Shown here: positions 9,176 to 13,774 of the stretch, piece after piece
Numbering within the stretch: position 1 is the stretch's first letter
How the letters are laid out: every line of letters starts with the position of its first letter
From: CBFIJI01 sp965662885
GTDB taxonomy: Bacteria > Bacteroidota > Bacteroidia > Flavobacteriales > Flavobacteriaceae
Assembly (NCBI GenBank): GCA_965662885.1
Contig: CBFIJI010000052.1
Coordinates: 1-13,774, forward strand
Reading direction: 5' to 3'
Length of the DNA stretch: 13,774 nt
The notes under the pieces: model-generated
Databases searched by the model: none
Told to the model about the DNA's origin: nothing
What the model saw: only the letters and a program-made list of their open reading frames with translations
Made by a program: the position numbers and the translations under genes

Positions 9176-9923
9176 ATATAATTTTTTTGATCAGCCGTAA
9201 GCGGTGGGAATGCTGGTTTCGTTCTAAATTATAAATTCCAGTTTGATCAATCCGATCAATACGAACACAGCCATGGGCATGAATGATATAATTATTTTCT
9301 AAAAGTATTCCTACATGAATAATATTCCCTTCCTTATTATCAAAAAACGCAAGATCACCAGGTTCACTCTCCTCAATAAAACTTAAGGTTGTCCCAATGG
9401 TAGCTTGTTGGTAGGCATCTCTCGGTAAGGCAATTCCATTGATGCGATACACCATTTGAGTAAAACCTGAACAATCAATTCCAAAAGGAGTTTTGCCTCC
9501 CCACAAGTAGGGAGCATTAAGATATAAACTCGCCAACTTAATTAAATCGCTCTTTGGTTTCTTTTTAGCCGTAAATTCCCCGTCATACTCATGGTGCAGT
9601 AGTGCTGCACCTGCAACGTTGCTCCCCAAGATAATTGGGAACATTTGATTGTCGCTACCATGCATATAATGGATTAAATCTAAGGTAAATTTAGATTGAT
9701 CATCACTGATTTTTTGAACCTGTTCAAAGGAAATTTCCACGGCTTGTTTTATATCAATCCATCCATTATAGCTATCAGTAAGGCAAGAAATATACAGCCA
9801 ATTCTTTCTTTTTTTTAGCGTTTTAAAACAATCTCCATAAAGAAGTTGTGAGACCATTTCACTTTCATCACTATTTTCTTTTCGAAGCGGTATAACGCTT
9901 AGATGGCAAATTCCGTAATCCAA
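9174..9923 (-). CDS. NlpC/P60 (C40) family cysteine peptidase, probable cytosolic cell-wall-peptide endopeptidase
   Basis: This 249-residue protein has an N-terminal SH3-like region (about 1-65) and a C-terminal NlpC/P60 domain (about 125-230). The catalytic Cys is C151 in DCSGF, preceded by YLWGGKTPFGI. The catalytic His is H203 in HVGI, and the third polar residue is H215 in IIHAHG. These spacings (52 and 12 residues) resemble YkfC-type gamma-D-glutamyl-L-diamino-acid endopeptidases, which trim peptidoglycan-derived peptides. There is no signal peptide or lipobox, which favours a cytosolic role in muropeptide recycling; this is inference. The start is a TTG at 9923: an in-frame stop lies six codons upstream, no ATG lies between, and family members typically begin M-x-YGIC, which fits TTG-GAT-TAC-GGA. 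The next in-frame ATG is residue 23 and would remove part of the SH3-like strand. The gene is convergent with the TPR gene and divergent from the HD protein gene. Confidence 0.92.
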   Translation of the reverse strand: MDYGICHLSVIPLRKENSDESEMVSQLLYGDCFKTLKKRKNWLYISCLTDSYNGWIDIKQAVEISFEQVQKISDDQSKFTLDLIHYMHGSDNQMFPIILGSNVAGAALLHHEYDGEFTAKKKPKSDLIKLASLYLNAPYLWGGKTPFGIDCSGFTQMVYRINGIALPRDAYQQATIGTTLSFIEESEPGDLAFFDNKEGNIIHVGILLENNYIIHAHGCVRIDRIDQTGIYNLERNQHSHRLRLIKKII

Positions 9924-9966
9924 AATATTATCTTGTTGTTAAGGTGTATGTTCCCTATAATCTTGA

Positions 9967-9999
9967 CAAAAATAGTGATTTTGCATCCACCATTTGAAA
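9967..9999 (-). promoter_or_regulatory. Probable promoter of the C40 peptidase gene
   Basis: On the minus strand TATTTTTG (9967-9974) matches the Bacteroidota -7 consensus TAnnTTTG exactly. A TTTC (9996-9999) lies 21 nt upstream in the -33 position, one base off TTTG. The expected start near 9962 would give a leader of about 39 nt to the TTG start codon at 9923. No Shine-Dalgarno sequence is evident, which is usual in this phylum. Confidence 0.5.
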
Positions 10000-10038
10000 T
10001 CGTTTATTTTAAAATGGTTAGAAAGCAAAATTCTTTCT

Positions 10039-10046
10039 TAGCTTTG
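10039..10046 (+). promoter_or_regulatory. Probable -7 promoter box for the HD phosphohydrolase gene
   Basis: TAGCTTTG matches TAnnTTTG at every defined base. It ends 16 nt before the TTG start codon at 10063, so transcription would begin near 10050-10052 and leave a leader of only about 11-13 nt. No good -33 element is seen; the nearest is GTTA at 10017-10020 with an 18-nt spacer. The 12-bp palindrome AAAAGTACTTTT (10053-10064) covers the expected leader and runs into the start codon. Confidence 0.4.
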
Positions 10047-10062
10047 AACTTAAAAAGTACTT

Positions 10063-12114
10063 TTGAAATTTATTTGGAGATACATAAACGCCCATCAATC
10101 CCTGATTTACAAAGCCTTATTAATCCTTTGTAGTTCCTTACTCATTTTGTATTTATTTCCCAAAGGAGGGCAATTTAAGTATGAATTTCAAAAAGGGAAA
10201 ACATGGCAATACCCTACCTATTACGCTCCGTTTGACTTTTCCATATTAAAAACCGAAGCACAACTTACTGCAGATCAACAAGAAGTAGTCTCTTCTCTTA
10301 AACCATACTATCGTGTAGATTTATCGATTCGTGAGCGGGTAATTAACAACTTTGACCAACAATTTGATACTTATTTTAATACCCTCTCCAATAAAAACAG
10401 AAAAAAAACACTTTATACTTTTGGACGTTCTTTAATTGATAGTATCTACCGTGTTGGTGTTGTTGCCCCTAACTTTGGTTTGTCAAAGGACAGTAGCCTA
10501 TTACTAATTCGTTCCAATACAGAACGTGAAATTACTGCTAGCGAATTGTTTAATCCTAAAGACCTCTACAGTCTTGTTCAACAAAAGGGGCAAAATAACC
10601 GCTTATTTACAACTTATACTGTTCCTCTTTATGAATTCCTTTTTGAACTGATTGTACCTAACATTAGTTTTGATGAAAAATTTACGGAGGAAGCAAAAAC
10701 AATTGCTTTAAGTGATATTCCCCTATATCGGGATATTGTTAAAGAAGGACAATTAATTATCGGGCAAGGGGTTGTTGTCGAAGACCAACAATTTCAGGTT
10801 TTAGAATCCCTTCGTCAGGAAGTGGTGTCCAAGGCGCAAGACGGTAATTCAACCTATTGGATTGTGTTTGGATACGTGATTTTAATCTTGTTGACCTTTA
10901 CTTTATTGTTGATTTTCATAAAAAAATATCGCAATCCGATTTATGAAAACAACAGAAAGCTCACCTTTATTTTTTTTAATATCCTTACGATTGTCGCCCT
11001 CACTACCGTAGTGGTAAATTTTAATGTATCGTATATCTACGCAGTTCCTATTTGTATTCTCCCCCTAATCATTAAAGCTTTTTTTGACCCTCGATTGGGT
11101 TTGTTTACCCATGTATTGACCATCTTACTTATAGGTTTTATTGTCCCTAACAGTTTTGAATTTATTTTCCTTCAAATTGTTGCCGGAATTATTACCATTC
11201 AATCCATCACGCAACTTTACAGAAGAGCGAGTTTATTTATCTCAGTAGCACAAATTGTTTTGGTTTATCTAATTGCCTATATCGCCTTTACCATTGTTCA
11301 AGAAGGGACTGTTTTGGAGGTACAGATGACCAATTTAGGACTTTTTGTCCTCAATGGTTTAATTACTCTTTTTGTTCAACCTTTGATTTATATTTATGAA
11401 AAGATTTTCCGACTGGTTTCTGATGTTTCCTTGTTGGAACTTTCCGACACGAACTCCGCCGTATTAAAAGAACTTTCGGATAAGGCGCCAGGAACTTTTC
11501 ATCATTCCTTACAGGTGGCCAATTTAGCAGAGGCTGCTGCGAATGAAATTGGTGCCAATAGCCTTTTGGTTCGGGTGGGTGCGCTCTACCATGATATTGG
11601 TAAACTAAAAAACTCCATTTATTTTTCAGAAAATCAAAAAGGAAATGTTTCTCCTCACGACGATTTAACCCCTAAACAAAGTGCAGCCATAATCATTGAT
11701 CATATTAATGAAGGAATTGCCATGGCAAAAAAATATAACATTCCTGATCGGATTATTGACTTCATAAGAACCCACCACGGAACTTCGATGGTTTACTTTT
11801 TTTACAAAAAAGAGATGGAGCAGCACCCTGATATGGTGGATCAAGAGGATTTTCGTTATAACGGCCCTAAGCCGTTTTCCAAGGAAACCGCTATTCTAAT
11901 GATGGCTGATGCTGTAGAAGCTGCTTCAAAAAGTTTGCGAAACCCCGACCTTGTTCAGTTGGAAGCGTTTATTGATAAAATCGTTACCCACCAAATGAAG
12001 GAAAAACAATTTGATGCTTCAAACATTACGTTAGGGGAAATTGAAATCGTTAAAAAGGTGATTTTCAAGAAATTGATCAATGTTTATCAATTACGTATTG
12101 AATATCCAGAATAA
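10063..12114 (+). CDS. PgpH-like 7TM receptor with HD phosphohydrolase domain, probable c-di-AMP phosphodiesterase
   Basis: This 683-residue membrane enzyme probably hydrolyses cyclic di-AMP at the cytoplasmic face. A first membrane segment (about 17-31) is followed by a large extracytoplasmic 7TMR-HDED region (about 32-263). A block of further membrane helices spans about 264-455 (for example YWIVFGYVILILLTFTLLLI), and the HD domain covers about 470-650. All expected metal ligands are present: H481 (HHSLQV), H510-D511 (YHDIGK), H547 (IIDHINEG), H571-H572 (THHGT) and D616 (MMADAVEAA). Their spacing closely matches PgpH. The start is a TTG at 10063: an in-frame TAA lies at 10051-10053 and no ATG occurs before the middle of the protein. 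Relatives begin at about this position with a similar Lys/Phe-rich N-terminus before the first helix. The gene is monocistronic or reads into the tRNA downstream. Activity on c-di-AMP is inferred from the family; the cyclase is not in the window. Confidence 0.93.
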   Translation: MKFIWRYINAHQSLIYKALLILCSSLLILYLFPKGGQFKYEFQKGKTWQYPTYYAPFDFSILKTEAQLTADQQEVVSSLKPYYRVDLSIRERVINNFDQQFDTYFNTLSNKNRKKTLYTFGRSLIDSIYRVGVVAPNFGLSKDSSLLLIRSNTEREITASELFNPKDLYSLVQQKGQNNRLFTTYTVPLYEFLFELIVPNISFDEKFTEEAKTIALSDIPLYRDIVKEGQLIIGQGVVVEDQQFQVLESLRQEVVSKAQDGNSTYWIVFGYVILILLTFTLLLIFIKKYRNPIYENNRKLTFIFFNILTIVALTTVVVNFNVSYIYAVPICILPLIIKAFFDPRLGLFTHVLTILLIGFIVPNSFEFIFLQIVAGIITIQSITQLYRRASLFISVAQIVLVYLIAYIAFTIVQEGTVLEVQMTNLGLFVLNGLITLFVQPLIYIYEKIFRLVSDVSLLELSDTNSAVLKELSDKAPGTFHHSLQVANLAEAAANEIGANSLLVRVGALYHDIGKLKNSIYFSENQKGNVSPHDDLTPKQSAAIIIDHINEGIAMAKKYNIPDRIIDFIRTHHGTSMVYFFYKKEMEQHPDMVDQEDFRYNGPKPFSKETAILMMADAVEAASKSLRNPDLVQLEAFIDKIVTHQMKEKQFDASNITLGEIEIVKKVIFKKLINVYQLRIEYPE

Positions 12115-12128
12115 TTTCAGTAAAAATA

Positions 12129-12159
12129 TTGCCTACTTTTAATGGAAGCTTTACTTTTG
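12129..12159 (+). promoter_or_regulatory. Promoter of tRNA-Ser
   Basis: TTG at 12129-12131 is followed after 20 nt by TACTTTTG (12152-12159). This agrees well with the Bacteroidota -33/-7 promoter (TTTG and TAnnTTTG about 19-21 nt apart). Transcription would start near 12164, about 17 nt before the first tRNA base. It lies just after the HD gene stop codon at 12112-12114, so the tRNA need not depend on read-through. Confidence 0.65.
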
Positions 12160-12180
12160 CAACCCGAGTTTAATACTCAT

Positions 12181-12264
12181 GGAGAGGTGCCAGAGTGGTA
12201 ATGGAGCAGATTGCTAATCTGTCAACGTGTAAGCGTTGCCAGGGTTCGAATCCCTGTCTCTCCG
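12181..12264 (+). tRNA. tRNA-Ser (anticodon GCT)
   Basis: A complete class II (long variable arm) tRNA decoding AGC and AGU. The acceptor arms GGAGAGG (12181-12187) and TCTCTCC (12257-12263) form seven pairs, the last a G-U. The anticodon loop TTGCTAA (12211-12217) has GCT at 12213-12215, closed by CAGA/TCTG. A variable arm occupies about 12223-12239. The T arm is CAGGG-TTCGAAT-CCCTG (12240-12256). The discriminator base is G12264, typical of tRNA-Ser, and the 3' CCA is not encoded (GCAAAA follows), so it must be added by nucleotidyltransferase. Confidence 0.97.
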
Positions 12265-12271
12265 CAAAAGG

Positions 12272-12302
12272 AAACCCACAACGAAAGTTGTGGGTTTTGT
12301 TC
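12272..12302 (+). terminator. Intrinsic terminator downstream of tRNA-Ser
   Basis: AAACCCACAAC (12272-12282) and GTTGTGGGTTT (12287-12297) form a perfect 11-bp stem capped by a GAAA tetraloop, followed by TTGTTCTTT. It starts 8 nt after the tRNA discriminator base and would end the tRNA transcript and any read-through from the HD protein gene. Confidence 0.88.
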
Positions 12303-12627
12303 TTTATAAAATAAGCAAAAGCTATTTTGGCTAGCGAAATAAAACAAAAAATACAAAGCAGCGAGAGGTTTTTATGATTGCCAAGATTCCCCCTTGGATG
12401 ATGAAATAATCCTTTTCTCCCTGCAAATTTGCCCGTAATTTTAATATTACGGACTTATTATTTCCTTTCATATTAAAATGAAACAAAGCGCTGTTTGAAT
12501 TAGGTATTCTTTAAAGGAGCACCTTTTTTTATCACATTCAATATTTGTGTGTTTTCAATCACCGCTTCTTATAAAATAAAACAATTATTTTTTTAATTTT
12601 ACGAAGCTTAACTTTATTTTATTTACG
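12303..12627. other. Intergenic stretch without a convincing gene
   Basis: About 325 AT-rich bases. It holds an imperfect AT-rich hairpin at 12308-12328, a small dyad CCAAG/CTTGG at 12381-12397, and a clearer 7-bp stem CCGTAAT/ATTACGG with a 6-nt loop at 12433-12452. A 46-codon minus-strand reading frame (ATG at 12471, stop at 12331) has no clear ribosome site or homology that I recognise, so I do not call it as a gene. No perfect TAnnTTTG element for the downstream lipoprotein gene was found, although its promoter is presumably here. Confidence 0.6.
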
Positions 12628-13242
12628 ATGATGATGACACGATTTTTACCCTTTAGCTTTTCTATATTGCTACTTCTTATTACGGTTGTTTTTGTGGGTT
12701 GTTCCACAGAAGAAATACCAGAAACTCCCCCAGAAGACGAGGTCGTTGAAGATGTAGTTCCAGAATTTTATGCTGGCTTAGACAGAAACAGTACCCTTGA
12801 TGACTATTGGGAAGTCTTTCGCCAAGATGCCATCCGTTCTGGAAAGCCAGATCCTGGTGCCGAACGATCGATTATTCTTTTTTATGGAGTCGAACCTGAT
12901 TTTGCCTCTGGTGTAACTGCTGATCATGCTGGTAGAGCATATGATATATGTAATGACAACAACATTCGCTTTGAAGTGATTAAATCGTTTTGGGAGGATT
13001 ACCCTCTGATCACTAGGCTAATTACTTTCTATCACGAGGCTGGACACGCGCGTTATAAGTACAGACACCCCTGCGAAAATGGCGAGCCGTGTAATTTTTC
13101 TTATGAGCAATTCCCTATTATGTGGCGTTCTGTTGGAAGAGGTGATTATAAATGGGAAGACTTTATCGTAGATAAAAACAACTTCTTTAAAAGAAATTGG
13201 GACGGAATTCGCTATTTTAATTGTGGTATTCTTGACTACTGA
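12628..13242 (+). CDS. Small lipoprotein with HExxH zinc-metallopeptidase-like motif
   Basis: I do not recognise a named family. The 204-residue product has a type II signal sequence: an Arg at position 5, a hydrophobic stretch at about 6-22, and FVGC with the lipidation cysteine at C25. An acidic Pro/Glu linker follows (about 28-45). It should therefore be anchored on the periplasmic side or at the outer membrane. The motif HEAGH (136-140), preceded by hydrophobic residues (LITFY), and H147 together give HExxHx6H. M165 in FPIM lies 18 residues further on and might act as a Met-turn. Flavobacterial lipoproteins with HELGH-x6-H followed by an IM motif resemble this arrangement. C108, C149, C155 and C199 could form two disulfides, C149 and C155 flanking a short loop. 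The start could be any of three consecutive ATGs (12628, 12631, 12634). It has no operon partner. Peptidase activity is inferred from the motif only. Confidence 0.85.
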   Translation: MMMTRFLPFSFSILLLLITVVFVGCSTEEIPETPPEDEVVEDVVPEFYAGLDRNSTLDDYWEVFRQDAIRSGKPDPGAERSIILFYGVEPDFASGVTADHAGRAYDICNDNNIRFEVIKSFWEDYPLITRLITFYHEAGHARYKYRHPCENGEPCNFSYEQFPIMWRSVGRGDYKWEDFIVDKNNFFKRNWDGIRYFNCGILDY

Positions 13243-13302
13243 TCACCCGCTAAGCTTACTGTTTATACTATCTTAAAGGCTGTGTATGCCCCATAGAAGG
13301 GA

Positions 13303-13330
13303 AGTGCTGCTGTTTTAAAGCAGGAGCACT
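13303..13330. repeat. Imperfect inverted repeat downstream of the lipoprotein gene
   Basis: AGTGCT-G-CTG (13303-13312) and CAG-G-AGCACT (13321-13330) pair except for one G-G mismatch, around an 8-nt loop. No T tract follows on the plus strand, so it is not a typical intrinsic terminator. It could be a transcript-end stem-loop of the lipoprotein mRNA or a protein-binding dyad. It is the only structure I can see in the 259 bp between the lipoprotein and VOC genes. Confidence 0.4.
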
Positions 13331-13501
13331 ATTTGAATTACCCATTTTTAAGAGGAATTATTTTTATCTTTAATAGGTTTTAATTTTGAATGCCTCAACA
13401 CGACCATCTTAAATTTTCTAAATGCTCCACAGTATTTCCGGTCATAAAATCAACATATTGATGGCAGATTAAGACTAATTTTACTTCTAAAAAAACTTAA
13501 A

Positions 13502-13774
13502 ATGCTTGGACTAAGAACAACAATTTATAAAGTGGGCGATATTAAAAAGGCAACAGATTGGTATTCCAAAGCCTTTGAGACAGAACCCTATTTTAGTGAG
13601 CCTTCTTATGTTGGATTTAATATTGGTGGTTTTGAATTGGGGCTTCAGCTAGAAGAAAACCCAACCACTGATAAAACTGAAAGTGTAGTTTCCTATTGGG
13701 GAGTAACTCAAATTAAAACCACCTACGACCGATTGATCAATATTGGAGCTGCTAAAAACGAAGCACCCTATAAT
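13502..13774 (+). CDS. VOC superfamily (glyoxalase/bleomycin-resistance fold) protein, 3' end cut by window edge
   Basis: The ATG at 13502 opens a frame of 91 codons that runs to the window edge. It begins MLGLRTTIYKVGDIKKATDW and continues YSKAFETEPYF, the usual first beta-alpha unit of a vicinal-oxygen-chelate module (strand, then D-x-x-K-A-x-x-W-Y-x-x-x-F). Later come VGFNIGGFELGLQ and a second helix at about 70-83 (TQIKTTYDRLINIGA). VOC proteins include metal-dependent lyases, dioxygenases and drug-binding proteins. Here the usual first metal-ligand position near TTIYKV is not His, so the class and substrate cannot be assigned. E45 in GGFELGL could be one ligand. Family members are usually 115-130 residues, so about a quarter of the protein is missing. 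It is too short inside the window to be found by length alone. Confidence 0.85.
   Translation, partial: MLGLRTTIYKVGDIKKATDWYSKAFETEPYFSEPSYVGFNIGGFELGLQLEENPTTDKTESVVSYWGVTQIKTTYDRLINIGAAKNEAPYN

Noticed and set aside
12181..12627. Integration site or mobile element next to tRNA-Ser
   Set aside because: No repeat of the tRNA 3' end is seen in the downstream sequence, and there is no integrase or phage-like gene in the window.
13396..13496. 33-codon minus-strand frame between the lipoprotein and VOC genes, including a 16-codon ATG-started segment
   Set aside because: Very short, no ribosome site, no family recognised; most likely chance in AT-rich DNA, although a gene remnant cannot be excluded.
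1..13774. CRISPR array, toxin-antitoxin pair or defence island
   Set aside because: No regularly spaced repeats and no nuclease, toxin or antitoxin families were recognised; apart from the small lipoprotein, the exported TPR protein and the partial VOC gene, the coding regions belong to well-known housekeeping or envelope families.

Overview
The window looks like ordinary chromosomal DNA from a low-GC member of the Bacteroidota, most likely Flavobacteriaceae. The evidence is a fused aspartate kinase/homoserine dehydrogenase, a UVR-containing ClpC, a gyrA followed closely by an exported TPR protein, a PgpH-like 7TM-HD protein with flavobacterial sequence features, weak or absent Shine-Dalgarno sequences, and several upstream sites matching the Bacteroidota -7 consensus TAnnTTTG. 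No species can be named from the sequence alone.

Layout. Positions 1-2449 (minus) hold thrA, cut by the left edge only a few codons before its likely end. Positions 2628-5159 (minus) hold clpC. A 221-bp divergent intergenic region separates clpC from gyrA (5381-7876, plus), and an exported TPR protein follows gyrA after 29 bp (7906-9126). A strong bidirectional terminator separates this pair from a convergent NlpC/P60 cysteine peptidase (9174-9923, minus). That peptidase is divergent from a PgpH-like HD phosphohydrolase (10063-12114, plus); both genes of this divergent pair appear to start with TTG. Next come a serine tRNA (GCT anticodon) with a clear promoter and terminator, about 325 bp without a convincing gene, and a small HExxH lipoprotein (12628-13242). 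The window ends inside a VOC/glyoxalase-fold gene starting at 13502.

How the genes relate. Most are housekeeping: amino-acid biosynthesis (thrA), protein quality control (clpC), DNA topology (gyrA) and translation (tRNA-Ser). The peptidase probably trims cell-wall peptides in the cytosol. The HD protein probably degrades c-di-AMP, which is linked to osmotic and cell-envelope homeostasis in other bacteria. Beyond the adjacency of gyrA and the TPR gene, gene order does not suggest a single dedicated pathway.

I found no CRISPR array, insertion sequence, phage gene, toxin-antitoxin pair or defence system, and I do not think the window contains a new multi-gene system. The least explained element is the small lipoprotein with a HExxHx6H motif. 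The divergent TTG-start pair and a few unexplained dyads between genes are the other points worth a second look.
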